64,000 nucleotides of DNA from Sclerotinia nivalis (GCA_029531795.1 JAPEIS010000002.1:558001-622000), one strand, 5' to 3'. Shown: positions 12,860-25,439, counted from the stretch's first letter. Program-made: numbers and translations. The notes: a model not told the origin generated them from the sequence alone.

Positions 12860-13727
12860 TTGGTTTTTCTTATTGCTACTGTTGAGGGAAAATTAATGGT
12901 AATGGTAGGCTACCTCTTGTTATAGGGGCATGGTTTATCGTTAAAAGGCTTGTTGAAATAAATGGATGCGCTTAGCCTAATTTGTTACTAGCTCTTCAAC
13001 TTTTCGCCGTCTTTCCATACCTACTGCTGCAGTTACTGAGTTGAAGAACAGCAATCTAATAATCGAGGCCAAGAATAATTAAGTCATTGTCGCTATTCTC
13101 AAATGCCAGTATCATTGAATGGCTTTCAAGGGCTTATTTTGTCTTAAGAAGATAGATACTTCAAAGCGTTTAAACAGACATGAAGGAGTTTGCAAATAAC
13201 GTGTTAAAATGGAGCAAGAATTGGAGAGGAAACTGGAGAGGATGAAGATGAGGTGGAGGAGGATGAGAAGGATGAGAAAGAGGAGGGGAGGGGTGGTGAG
13301 GATGATATTCTAAACGGACAAAATCTTGTTACAAATGCTTTGACATGTATCTTCACATGAGAGAGCAAGAGAAACACCGACTCCCACTTGGGACCAAAGG
13401 TTTTACGAATGGAACTGGAAAGCCTGTGGCAACTGCTGTTAGTTAACTACATATCCCCGTTGATCCATACGAGGTGATCTTCCTCCTCGCAATCCCCTTT
13501 CTCATGCCTCAAGAGTTCGTAAGTTCACGTGCTCTCTTCCGTTCATGACCAGGCATGTATTGGACGTGCGATGCTTATACGATGGCCATGGTGAATAATG
13601 GTGGGTCATATGCTATACTACATGGATCGATTCCAACAACAATGATATTGTTATTAACCTAACAATAAAAAAGCCATAATTTCTATTTCTTCTTACTTTC
13701 CACTTTCTCCTCTTTGAAATATCTAGA
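12860..13727. other. intergenic between the SNF2 relic and the nuclease gene
   Basis: No supported gene. A short plus-strand stretch near 13135-13200 ends in a C..KRLNRHEGVCK pattern that recalls a C2HC zinc finger, and a Glu-rich tract follows at 13215-13310, but no gene model can be built. Confidence 0.4.
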
Positions 13728-16473
13728 TCATCTCTGACCAAGTTGTAGTTGCAATTGAATTATTTTTCTTTCCATTTCTTGCTTCTCCTGCTCCTCTCGT
13801 TCCATCGCTTGCTGCATCTCCCGACTCTCCTGCTCTTTTCGTTCCATCACTTGCTGCATCTCCCGACTCTCCTGCTCTTTTCGTTCTATCGCTTGTTGCA
13901 TCACTTGCTGCATCTCCCGACTCTCCTGCTCCTTTCGTTCCATCGCTTGCTGCATCGTTTGCTGCATCGCTTGCTGCATCGCTTGCTGCATCTCCCGACT
14001 CTCCTGCTCCTTTCGTTCCATCGCTTGCTGCATTGTTTGCTGCATCGCTTGTTGCATCGCTTGCTGCATCTCCCGATTCTCTTGCTCTTTTCGTTCTATC
14101 GCTTGCTGCATCGCTTGCTGCATCGCTTGCTGCATCTCCCGACTCTCCTGCTCCTTTCGTTCCATCGCTTGTTGCATCCGTTGCTCAGCTTCTTTACTCA
14201 TTATTTTATGATCGCGCAGGACTGTATAAACATCCGAGTCATCAGAATTCCACTGGTAATCTGCACAATGGGATCCCTGTCGTCCCTCGCTCAAATGCAA
14301 TGTTGTTTGTAGTTGATTATCATAGGTGTATACTTCTGCAGTGTATTCATTCGAACTGATAGCGATTTGCAAAACATGTGATTGGATGTTGGTATCTAAA
14401 AAGAAGTCTGTGTTAGATCTCGAGTTGGGTTTAAAATTAATAAAATGCTATTACCTTTGATTTCAAGTGCTTGAAATGTTGACTTTGGACAGAAATTAAG
14501 AATGATATAATCTTCGAGAATACCCCATCCATGATATTTCCCTCCAATCCGAAATCGATTCAAATGTTCTTCCATTCTGCTCTTGTTTCCAGACTGAAGT
14601 ATCTCAATACCCCATTTCTTACTGAAAACATAAAGATCTATTCTCCCATCTTTGGTGTAAGAATATTCAGAAAGGATCTCTATATTGTTAAGCTCATGAC
14701 TGAAACAGCAATATATCTCGTTTTGAAACGCTGCTTCTGGAATTCCCCAACTACTATGAGATTGTGGAGATCGTGCTTGTAAAATAGATGGACTAAACCT
14801 TTCGATAACATTGAGACAGGCTTGCCTAAGTGTGATTTTGTCCAAACGAGTGCCTGGTTCCGGGCCTGGGAAAAGACGGTGATACGCAAATCTGGTATCT
14901 ATAGTCAATATGGGTACAAAGGTAGTGTGGATAAAGGATTTGATATACCTTCGATGTATTGGGGAAGCAAAGATATAGGTGATATCCCGTCTTCCAGGGT
15001 GTGGCTGCTCGGTATGCAGTAAACCCATCTTATAGCAAAAGGTAAAAGCATCATTAGAGTCCCCATTCGGTAGAGTATAACCATGCAGTAGCTCTGCTAC
15101 TGTGCGCAATGCCGCTATCACTCTCGAAAATGGGATGTGGCTGTAAAAAGGGTGATCAAGATATTCTTTAATTAGAATCTCTTGGTCAGATGTCCAAAGT
15201 CCTCGCCCCCACCTATTTAATTCATGTAGGAAACCATTGTCCTCGGCAATAATATCATGGCATAGTTGAAGCGACCATGATCGTGTATGACGAATGCTGT
15301 TCGGAAGCTATAATATATTATTAATAGAACTATATTTTAATGAGGATATATAGTAATATAACTTACATTGGTAAAACAAAGTTTCAAATAATTCAAGATC
15401 ATATCAAGTACACCCGGATGACCATCAGTAGCAGCATGAAGATATTCAAACATACCATTCTCAAGTTTAAAGTGGCACGCTGTAGCCCACTTCATCACCA
15501 TAATAGATGTTTCTTTTGGCGTAAAAAGTATATGTAGATTATTATTTGCAGATGGACGCAGTTCGACACGTTGAAATGAATTTACACGAAGAGCTTGAGA
15601 TGCAATCCCTGGTTCGTGAGCTGCGGAAATGCCTGAAACACCATAAAGACAGACGAGTACGAAAAGTGGTTGCGATCTGGTATTGTAATTTTTCAAATTT
15701 TGATGCCAAAAGTCTTGTTCCTCGTATGAATTTTGAGCTTCGTCGATCAGGAATACCTTTCTAGCTGCAGGATTGTGAAAGCGAAATTCGGCGTTTTTTA
15801 ATTGCCATTTTGATGCTTCGTTTTCCAAATACTTCTCAAATGGAAGATTGTCGCGGTCTCTCAAGGTCTTCCATTCGATAAATACTGGTTCTAGATCCCT
15901 ATACTCCTTAAGTATGTGATAACCTAGTAGCTTAAGAAGAACTGTCTTGCCCACAAAAGGCGTAGCACGGATAACCACAACTCTTGTATTGAGTAGTTTC
16001 TGCACAATCGAGGTAACAAGATCCTGTCTCTCGCAAAGGTAATCACAAACAGGGTCCCAAGGATGTTTCATATCGTGATGATCGTCAAATTGATGCTTAC
16101 AGTTGGTACAACTATCAACAAGGGAGGTAAAGACTCCTTGTTGGCAATTGCACTTTTGGCAGAAGAAGTGGGTGAAAGTGTTAGGAGGTAGGTTTGAAGA
16201 CAAAAGGTCCGTGTTTGTTAGAGATAACTCATCTTTATTGTGGCCTTGATATTTGGGAGATTCTTGTTCTGATTTTCGTCCTGGCAGAAGAGGCTTTTTC
16301 GGTCGTTTTTTCCGGTGTTGGTTTAACAATCGTTTTGGCTGACGAGGTTTTGGGGAAATAACAAGGTTTTGTAGGGGATCATCCGAATAAGAAGTTTTGG
16401 AAAGATGTAACTCTACATCTTTTGGAATAGATGAGAAACATCTTTTAGATTTAGACCTAGTAATTACAGGCAT
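13728..16473 (-). CDS. Crinkler/RHS-like P-loop NTPase plus PD-(D/E)XK nuclease
   Basis: Three exons: 16473-15367, 15308(or 15307)-14455 and 14395-13728. Introns are 15309-15366 (GTAAGT...ATAG) and 14396-14454 (GTAATA...TTTAG). Intron 2 joins cleanly in phase 1. Intron 1 leaves a one-base frame mismatch. Exon 1 has a basic N-terminus (KKRPKK near residue 58), a zinc ribbon (C105, C108, C122, C125), a Walker A-type loop at about 170-177 (ATPFVGKT) and Walker B FLIDEAQ at 241-247. Exon 2 carries a PD-(D/E)XK-like core: GRIDLYV, then WGIEILQSG and a GGKYHGW segment. Exon 3 ends in a repeat-built coiled coil. This order matches the CR class of transposase-derived NTPase/REase proteins known from oomycete and fungal effectors and trypanosome RHS proteins. 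It could also act inside the fungus. The family call is from memory. Confidence 0.6.
13790..14190 (-). repeat. in-frame tandem repeat encoding MQQAMERKEQESRE-type units
   Basis: The last exon of the nuclease gene is built from 42-base units encoding ERKEQESRE blocks separated by variable numbers of MQQA tetrapeptides (12-base units). About six to seven larger units are present. The reading frame is kept throughout, and the product should be a charged, continuous coiled coil. Copy number of such repeats usually varies between strains. Confidence 0.85.
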
Positions 16474-17640
16474 TTTCTGTACTAGCTATAGGTAAGTAAG
16501 AGTAGATTTGTGAAGAGAAAAGAAAGTTCTTGTTTCTTCATAATCAATATATGAATAGAATTTCTTTGTTTTGGAAAAAAAAGAGTGAAAGAAATTGTAT
16601 TTTCGATGGGGTTTCTCAGGGTTGGTAGAGGGCAGGAATTCTTTGTAGTAGCTCCCTTCGAAGGCAGCTAATAAAAAGATGTCACGAAAACACACAAGGT
16701 GGCTAGAAAGTACTTGCCGGCCCCAGCTTCACGGGCTAGATCTACCAAGCGTAATTTTTCTGATCATGAAGTAGAGCTTTCAACCGTGCATGATTTCAAG
16801 AAATATTCGGAATTGAAACTTTTGTTGAAATTATTTGGATAAACCATGGAAGTGAAATTCGAGTATCCTAGTAAGAGACTTTGTTCGTGATTGAAATCCT
16901 CCCATTTCCTATCAGTGTACTGGACACGAGGCCGTGGTTTAGTCAAGGGGTTGGCGGGTTGGCGGGGTTAGAACGATAATCGCTGAAGGTAAGAGAATAA
17001 AAAGAATCTGTCGGTATATCATGTGACCAACCTCATAAGGAGCCGTACTAGCGAACCTAGTCCTCTCCCTTCAAATATAAATAGCCCCCTTATTTCATAG
17101 AGTAACAACGATAAGAATGGATAAAAACACAATACTATAATAGTACTATGCGAATAGTATCACCGAAGTGATACCAACAGAATCATTCCCTTATCCTTTC
17201 TTAAGGAATTAGAGGATGCTGTTGGGCTTCCAACTAGTATATATGAACACTTTCATTTAGCTTTTGGAGGTAGTTCAGGTTTTTAGTCCATCCAGAATAT
17301 GCTTCCGGAATGTGGACGTTATCGAAATTTGGAAGGGAGAGACTAGTGCTCGAGATTGTATGGAACCACCTGCACTTGGTTTGTAGATGTACTATGATTG
17401 TCGGTAAACAGGAGTCCTAATTAGTTTGTTAGGAGGGGAGTGGTATCGGTTTGTAGTTCATTGTATGCATTTGTGATCCGGAGCTGCGGGGTAACTCGCT
17501 TAACCTACTTTGTGCCCGTTTCTGTAGAATTTCCGCACATCGGCTGAAAATCTCTGATATAAGTGGCCCGCATCCAGCACACAAAGCTCCAAATTTTTCT
17601 TCATATCCTATGGTAAGTGCAGCGATTTCATCAAATAACC
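16474..17640. other. intergenic upstream of the nuclease gene
   Basis: No supported gene. Minus-strand frames at 16486-16695 and 16764-16946 are short and motif-free. The stretch next to 16473 is the likely promoter of the NTPase/nuclease gene. Confidence 0.5.
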
Positions 17641-17742
17641 GGTCGCTTAGCTCAGTTGGTTAGAGCGTGGTGCTAATATCTTCTTTGTTCAAGCAGACAG
17701 GTATCAACGCCAAGGCCGGCGGTTCGAGCCCGCCAGTGATCA
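17641..17742 (+). tRNA. tRNA-Ile (anticodon AAU) with a 28-base intron
   Basis: A full cloverleaf can be drawn. The acceptor stem GGTCGCT pairs with AGTGATC using G-T wobbles, and the discriminator is A. The D arm TAGCTCAGTTGGTTAGAGC carries GG. The anticodon stem TGGTG pairs with CGCCA. Anticodon AAT is at 17675-17677. The T arm is GGCGG-TTCGAGC-CCGCC. The intron, about 17679-17706, sits one base 3' of the anticodon, the canonical nuclear position. A TTTT tract at about 17749 fits a Pol III terminator. A34 would be edited to inosine in the mature tRNA. Confidence 0.92.
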
Positions 17743-20700
17743 ATACTCTTTTGCTGTTTCTGTTGCTTCAAAAATAACAAGAAATAGTTGGTAGAGGGTT
17801 GAGATATTGAAGATTGAATTTTCGGTAGTGAGGTGGTGCGATGAGGCAAAATTTGGTGGGGGGAAACGCCGCTTTTGTTGGTTGTGAGGATATGATATTT
17901 GAGACTAAAACACCTTTTTGCACGATTAGGTTGATGTCCTTATGATTTAGATGGGACTCTGTTGATCTGACTATTTGCGAAGCTGCACAACTGGAGGAAC
18001 TTTTTGGAAGTGATGCAGATAATAGATGCCTTTGCCAAGGCTGTACCAAAGTACAGTGGAGTACTCTGTGAGTGCCAAATATCTGTGAAAAAGATATCAA
18101 CACTAAAAGCAGCACGAATCGAACGGAACCAATTTTTACTGCACTACAACAACACGAGAAAATTAATCTTCTTGTGAATTTTCTCTAGCTGGCAACCTTG
18201 TGCTATTTATTATTCGACATGAAAACTTCATGTATTCAGTTGGGAGTAACTAACATAAGCAAAAAGGACTTTAAGAGCTGTATGGGAAGTGACATTATCC
18301 CGCATGGGTATAGACTAAGGCGATGCACTTTCCTTTACATCTTGCCAGCGTAGATTCAAAATGGGTTTTCGTTCACAATAGAGATAAACCACCCAGCATT
18401 AGAAACTACCTTGTAGTTCTGGCGCATGCATTTTTGGAGCCAACCTTGGAATTCGCGTGGTTGAGAAAACATCGATATCTTGTCCTCTCAGGGTAATGGC
18501 TCCCGACAGAAAGGAACTGAATTGTTCGTCTGGCAATCGAAATGAATTGCATGAATAAAGTCACTAGAAATAGAATCGGCATACTATTTACAAGCATCAA
18601 TCTTGCTTACCACAAGTGTGATACTATCTGTGATATTTCAATTCGTGTCCCTTCTCCATCGATGCTGTCGCAGTTTGGGTATGAATTAATCTTGAAGGAC
18701 TAGAAATTAATATTTATGAGAGGTTTGGGATAATTAAAAAATCGTTTTCAAATAAAGTTTAGAAAGAAGATGAAAACATTCAACATCACTTACTGTAAGA
18801 AAGTTGGATTACTTAAGCCATATACATAACTAATTCATAGGCATTAGATCATATGATCCTTCATAATTAAATATAAAAAGAAGGCTTCGTTTTTCTTTCT
18901 AATATAATCAATCGTTTTTCATTAATCTTTTTATATATTTATTATATACAATCCAAATCTATTATTAATTCCATTAGTTCTATTATTCGAAGTTTCTATA
19001 ATATAATCTGATCAATTTGTATCTTTATTCCCCTTTATAGTATGCTATCAGGACGCACATATCTCGACCTACCTCTTTCATATTACCCAGAATGGCAGCT
19101 ACCCAAGGCGTTCTTGCCGACAATGGAGAACACGGTGATTTCACATGATAATATTGGGAGTCTCTTTCCTCCGCTAGGCATACCAAAAATTATGCAAATT
19201 TAAGTTTATGGAAGCTACTGTATGAGTATTACACCAATCACAGAGGTATTTCTCAGAGACATGCAACAAGAGTCCGAAGTCATGGATTTTAGTATGATGT
19301 ATGAGTTAAACATGCATCCAAAATCCAAAACCAAGCTATTAATTCTTTAGTGTGAATGCAATGTCTTCATGGTAAGATTATAGTTAGCAGTGAAATATGA
19401 GATTTGTGACAAAGACCCTGAATCAAGCTATAGTTTTAGTGTATTGTGACCGTCTCCGAGGCAGAGACTAATACATAAAATGAACTTGAGATATACAACA
19501 AAGATCTAAGATTTCAGGAACTATTTCACGGAAATATCTCATTGGGACTATAGTCAGACGTCTGATACTAATATCAAATGTGCAGTGAAAGAAAATATGG
19601 AATCAAAATCTGATATCACAAAAAGTAATAACCTTGACCTTGACCTTTAGTATTAGATTTTCATGTCTAGATTTGAAACAATTGCTCTTGATATAACGCA
19701 CCAAAAAAATTTCTACGAGCTATGCAACAAACTTCCATTTTCACGCACCAATACCACTGCCTGAAACTCCTGTCTTTACAGTGGGAACTATGATCACTAT
19801 CACTAGGTACCACTAGTAGAAAATGAAATATGCAACGAGCATTCATTCGTGGGCTAGTATGGAACTACTATCTCTAAGTAGAATGCACAGGAAATGACAA
19901 GAAAATGAGACATGCAACAATATTTGGAATTACGGGAACTATTACCACTAGTATGGAGATTGATTACCGTCTCTATCATAAAAGCTACAAACATATCTGG
20001 GGTAGTGGAATTGAGATGTACCAAAGCCTCAAAATTCAAAGTACAGAGCCACGCGAACCTTCATCTATGGGGTACGAGCCATTGAGCATCTAAATGTGCT
20101 AGCATTTTAAAAGTTAGATAGCTGATATAGAATGAGATATGCAACAAACCTCCATTCACGGGAAGTATTGCCACAGGAACCATTATCGCTAGTACGACAT
20201 TGATCTACCATCTATATTTTAGACGCGCCCAAGATATCTGAGTTCAACTATAATAACTTGTCGGAATTAAGATAGACAACGAAGATTGGAGTCATCGGAA
20301 TTATTTTCATTAGCATGGAATTGCCATATATGTCATAAAATGAGATATGCAACCAAAATTCAAAACCTCGGGATTATCTATCCTTAGAATGAAGTTACTA
20401 TGCCTAGTTAACCATCCATAGTGTAAAGCTATCACGGCCTCAAAAGCTGAGAAGTGCAATCGAGTCCCAATACATTCTCGGCAGCGACGACTACGAGGTT
20501 CTCGCTTTTTGTAGCTCAGTGGCATAGTTCATGAAGAAAGCTCATTAGGTGTACAACATCCGAATAAAAATTTCCGCTAGTTATCACTGTTAGCATAAAG
20601 CTATGCCTCTAATGAAACTAGTGTCGATATATTTTCCAGTAATATCGGAAAATTTACAAGATCTGCAACCAAAGCCCACATAAGAAACCACGTTTCTGGA

Positions 20701-22321
20701 ACTATAATTTCTAGTATGGGACTAATTTGATCCTTGAAATCAAGTCTAAATTAAGCTTAAATCAGGCGTATATGAGATGTGCAACAAACCTCCAAAATCC
20801 ATCACGTTTCTAGAAACTATCATTACTAACTAGTACGGGTCTACTATTCTTACCTATACTTCTCTAGGGTCGAAACTGAAATTAGAAAGTTAGTTCGGTT
20901 AAATGGAATGTAAGATGTACAACAAAGCCCAAATCACGAAACTAGTATATTATACTATTCCATCCCCGAACTCCAAGATCCAAGATCCAAATTCCAAAAT
21001 CACGGGGATAAGAATGAGAACCTAAGCGGGAACTTTCGTCCTAACAGAGTTAGTTGTACTTATATCTTAGTGGAAAGATAGAGTATTAGATCTGAGAGAT
21101 CTGGGCTATAGTGTGCTATTGACGATTGAAGATCTAATGTTATTCACTGAAGTACATAGATTTTGTCGGGAATGATATGCTGTTGGAGGGTAAGGTTGTG
21201 AGATTCTAGTCTCAAGTATATGTGTCTTTAATCGATAATATGCAATATCCAATGAGTATTCCACGGCCAGAAAATCGTGAATATAGAGACTGTATGTTGA
21301 GATTGAACTACATTGCCATGAAACTGGAGCCTACTCACGACAGTACGAAACAAATTAATCACTGCGAAATGATTCACCGCGAAACAGAACTTTACGACAC
21401 CTTCTCGCCATGGCGAACAACACCGTATTGAGAATCCATAACGACGGGAAGTGATTAGTTACCTTGATGAGATAGACAATTTCGCCGTGAATAAGAAATG
21501 AGATACACAACAAAAGAAAATTTCTATTTCTGTTTTGCTTTTGATTTTTAATTGAGATAGTGAAAATGGTTGAGATGAGATATCTGGATGGGATACTCGA
21601 TATAAGATAGTTGAAATGGGATTATTCAGTCTTTAGTAATTTGATTCACTTAGAAATCTCTGTCGGGGTGACCGTTCCGTTGTAGAACTATTCGCCATGG
21701 AACAAGTTTCGCTATGGGACGGTTTCGCCATGGAACTATTCGCCACAACACAAGACAGTTTCGCAGCGGAACAGAATAGAACAGATCGTGGCAGGACGAA
21801 TTACCACCGTATTCTACAGCAAAACGAGAAGATACCTTAATGAGAACTCCGTTTCAAGGCGAAACAAAACTTAAGATATGCAACAAAAATCCAAGTTGCA
21901 CTTCTGTTTCGCTATGAAACTACCTTAGATATGCAACAAATGCTCTAATTCAATTTCTTTTCGCTATGAAATTTTATAGATGTGCAACAAAAGCCCAAAT
22001 TGAACTTCTATTTCGTTATGAAACTTCCTTAGATATGTAACAAATCCGGTCTAATTTTAGATGTGATTGGCTCCATCCTCCGGGATTTCATCTGCTTCTG
22101 ATGATGTATATATCCATTCATTGGCCCAAGCGAGTCTGGATATTCCAAGGCCATAGCTCGTAGAACTTTTTTCTCGCCCTATCTCGATGATGCGGTAATA
22201 ACTCGGGGCCTGAAGTCGCGAAGACAATGTGCAGCGGCCCCGCCTACACTGACAGAAGTCGGTTTTTAATGAGTGGAAATGTAAATCTCATAAGCCCAGG
22301 AGGGCTCGTCCACACATACTT
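17743..22321. other. gene-poor AT-rich region
   Basis: No gene is supported over 4.5 kb. 18690-19050 is very AT-rich. From about 19.25 kb to 22.05 kb a degenerate repeat family is interspersed. The 115-codon minus-strand frame at 17768-18115 has no motif and is not called. Confidence 0.55.
19256..22045 (+). repeat. diverged repeat family with a GAGATATGCAACAAA core
   Basis: A core close to GAGATATGCAACAAA recurs on the plus strand at about 19256, 19488, 19717, 19825, 19907, 20134, 20269, 20342, 20659, 20773, 20911, 21497, 21868, 21930, 21984 and 22032. Several copies are followed by CC(T/C)CCA/AAATT and then GGAACTATTNCCACTAGTATGG-like sequence. Spacing runs from about 50 to 230 bases and becomes short and regular at the right end. 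Between 21670 and 21790 a second unit, TTCGCCATGGAAC, also recurs. It looks like an old, eroded minisatellite. No coding capacity. Confidence 0.7.
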
Positions 22322-23418
22322 TCAACCCACTGACTCCGTCCTCCTCGTCTTGGCTCTCATTCTCTGAGTATCCTTCGCCTGTTTCCTCGCTTGACTAACA
22401 CTCATCCTGACCTCCTCCATAACCTTCTTTTCCAACCCATCCACCTCCACCTCATCCAAGACAAATTTCCCCAAATTTCCCTGTCTCCACCTCTGAATAA
22501 CCCAAAGAGCCGCAGCCTCCACATCCGGCATGCCTCCTTTCCCCAATCTCCCGGTTTTCCTACAAACCGCTTCCAAAAACTCCACAATATCATTCGTTTC
22601 CCCACAATATTCTTTATACACACTCCCTCCCACCTTCAAATTAATATGAAATAATAAATAATCCGCCAAAGTCGTCGGCGCAATAATAGTATCCTTAACA
22701 CTTCCCACCAATGCCAATTTCAACATACTATCCGTATCTGGTACAAACGGCACAAAAACACCAGGCGTATCAACCAAATAAACACCCTCTGTCCCTGCTT
22801 CCGGATCCGGATCTACAATCTTAACCCCCGATGCGATTTTTCTCGTAATACCCGGTTGAGCACCTGTAAACGCAGCTTTACCTCTATTGACACCAGCCAT
22901 ACGTAAAGCATTTAGCAAAGAAGATTTACCAACATTAGGCATACCGACGATGAGGATTCGCGAACCGGTGAGAGATTGATAGGCAAGACCGTGTTCTTTG
23001 CAGAGGGTAAGGATGGTTTGGATGTCGGGTTTGGATTTGTGGTTCGAGAAGAGGGTAGGGGAGGGTTTGTGCCAGTTTTTAATTATAGTTTCTCTCTATT
23101 TTTGGCACAAAAATTAGTATATGATATCTTCGAATTGTATTTATGTAGGAACAATACCTTTTTATCCACAGCCATACCTTGATTTCCTAAATCGCGTTTT
23201 GTATACACGATGACTCTTTCTCTTCCCGCAAGTGATTGTTCGAATAACGGATTCCGAGATGTAAGAGGGACTCTATAATCTCGACATTCTATTATGAGAT
23301 CGATGGATGAAAGCATCGTTTTCATTCGAGAGAGACCTGATGCATGATGTCCTAGATAATAGGATCGAGGAAGAGAGAGTTGTTGAGGAAATACGGTGCG
23401 GGGTATAAATTGTGCCAT
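22322..23418 (-). CDS. MTG1: mitochondrial ribosome-assembly GTPase Mtg1
   Basis: Exons 23418-23158 and 23095-22322 are joined by a 62-base intron (GTATTG...AATAG) in phase 0, giving about 344 residues. The G motifs are circularly permuted as in the YlqF/Mtg1 family: the G4-like YTKRDL comes first, then G1 GMPNVGKSS, and G3 in VDTPGVF. The N-terminus has R and S residues suited to a mitochondrial presequence. Members help mature the mitochondrial large ribosomal subunit at the inner membrane. Length and motif order match the family. The gene looks intact. Confidence 0.92.
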
Positions 23419-25439
23419 TTTGAAGGCAGCGTTAATGAATGTTACCGAAGGAGCATGGCAATTGTTGGATGTGGAAGAGTGCTTTTGTTGGAAGTATACG
23501 ATATCGTTGTGAAGCTTCGGGGGAGAATGAAGTTTAGAACAAGGCTGAGATGTTGAAATTTTGGATTTTGGGCGTGAACAAGGCTGGCCAATTGTAATCA
23601 GCTTTAAAGTACGCTAATGCACGGCAGGTACATGACCCCTGTCATTATGATGAAATGTGAATTATTTGGTGAAGGCTGAAAGTTATAAAACTCATCGGAA
23701 GTACCTACGTACAACTTTACATTGGGAGCAACCTTGAGTTCACCAGGAGGACAAATAAACTTTGATGAAAAACATTTATTTCAAGCCCGTCTTCTTCCCA
23801 ATTCAATAAATGTAATCTCCAATCTTTTTGCTATCAATTATGAATTTTCTTAAGCAAGAAAGACTCCAGATGGCTCTATGAATTCATGTCATTCAGCGAT
23901 GTCATGGTCTCAGTATTTTACATTTGAATATTCATTGCAGCATGTATTCGTCGATCACTTCTGAACGGTGTCCTACTTCTACAAACGGACATGATACACT
24001 CATCGTCCTATGTGCCTTCCATGAATACGTTTCTGACACTGATGGATGGGATGAGTACTTTCATTTTTGCCTTTGCCACTTCCGCCGTCAATCTTGCAAA
24101 TGGCCTTTCGTTCATCATTTTGTTATGGCCGATCCCTTCTTCATTTATTTCCTTCGTATTGGGAATTTCCAGGTCGTCCTGCTGCATCGTCGATTACCCT
24201 CTTCATTGCCTTACTCATCTCCTTCAAGTGGAACGAGCTCCAACCGGTCTTGCTTCCGAAATAGATTGAAAGTTGTCAATTTCGACAGCGTTTACCAGAG
24301 GAGTGTTGAAACTATCGACCATTGAAAAAAGGTTTCATTCTTTTTCAGAAACGGGATTCACCATACTCATCACAGGAATCCCAATCTCGGTGTACACTGT
24401 ACGAAACATCTTCGGTCGGATTTAGACACCCGCCATACCCTTCACCTTGGCGTTATGGATGGAAAAGATCACGACAATGTTTCATCAGACCATTTTCCTA
24501 GGTATCACCATGCTTAATTCCCTCCAGCCGATCCGTCGATTCCCGCACATATAAACAGATGGATATTAGGGACCGTAAAAAAATAAACTTCACCATGTTT
24601 TCTATTTCCGAGACAATCTGTACAACATTGTTCTCACCGAACGCTGATGTGATGGATGAGTGAGTTGAACTTAATGTTGCTTACACTTTCGACTAAATTC
24701 TAGACCCGGTTCGTGCTTGGATTTTGGCGGAAGAACTTGGTTGGCTCCGATGGAAAAATAAGGTCTCCGGATAGAATTGTGGCGACATCGGTATGGGATT
24801 CAAAGTAGACCAACAACACAATAAGTGGGATGGATGTTGACAAAGGAGTTGCGGGAAGAGAGGGAGAAGAGAGAGAAGAGAGAGAAGAGAAAGGAGAAAT
24901 TAACAGTTGTGTAGGGAATCAATTGATGGCCCCGAGTATTAATTTATTAACTTATTTTGCTTGTGATACACTGAGCTTTTTAATTCTGGGTGGCTTTATA
25001 AGGAATCATCAATCGCCCTCTTTTAAAAAGTAGAAAGTCTCCTCAAATTGCTTCAATCATCCATCCATTGACAACAGATCGTCCCCCCCTTTATTTTATT
25101 TTCTCAACCTTCACTCCAAAGCACTCTTCACTCTTCACTCTTCAGTCTTCACTTCCAAGGTTCCTCTTCGCGAATCATCAATCCCACAAGGTGTGCATGC
25201 TTCGAAATTAGTCATCTTCTACGTATTAACCATTTATAATTGAATCTCCACTTATATTGACCCCACCATATGACGCCGGAGGGGTGAAGTCAGAAACCGA
25301 ATCTCTGGTCCGATCGTCTCAACAACATAAAAACTCTTTCAACCTCTCTCCAACTCAATTCTATCATACCAACTTTTATATCACTTCATCTACAAACAAC
25401 TTCAAAAAAGATACCCCATATCAAATCAATATTATAATC
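23419..25439. other. intergenic between MTG1 and the transaldolase gene
   Basis: No supported gene. Overlapping open frames at 23924-24325 on the plus strand lack motifs. 25085-25160 is a CT-rich tract, common in promoters of highly expressed fungal genes. The last 200 bases are the likely leader of the transaldolase gene and contain a tiny upstream open frame. Confidence 0.5.
25270..25287 (+). promoter_or_regulatory. candidate upstream ORF before transaldolase
   Basis: ATG ACG CCG GAG GGG TGA encodes five codons, about 150 bases before the transaldolase ATG, in a stretch likely to be 5' UTR. The A at -3 gives a fair start context. A short uORF of this kind could lower translation of the main frame. 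Whether the transcript includes it is unknown. Confidence 0.35.

Noticed and set aside
13135..13200. C2HC zinc-finger-like fragment
   Set aside because: Only one half-finger can be read and no gene model surrounds it.
13749..14312. 187-codon plus-strand frame rich in Leu, His and Phe
   Set aside because: It is the antisense shadow of the in-frame coiled-coil repeat on the minus strand.
17768..18115. 115-codon minus-strand frame with an apparent hydrophobic N-terminus
   Set aside because: Looked briefly like a secreted protein, but the rest has no cysteine pattern or family resemblance and the region is eroded repeat DNA.
19256..22045. CRISPR-like array
   Set aside because: Repeats are degenerate with irregular spacing of about 50-230 bases, and the genome is eukaryotic; it is an eroded repeat family.
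23924..24325. Overlapping plus-strand frames with hydrophobic stretches
   Set aside because: Three frames are partly open at once with no consistent splice structure and no recognised family.
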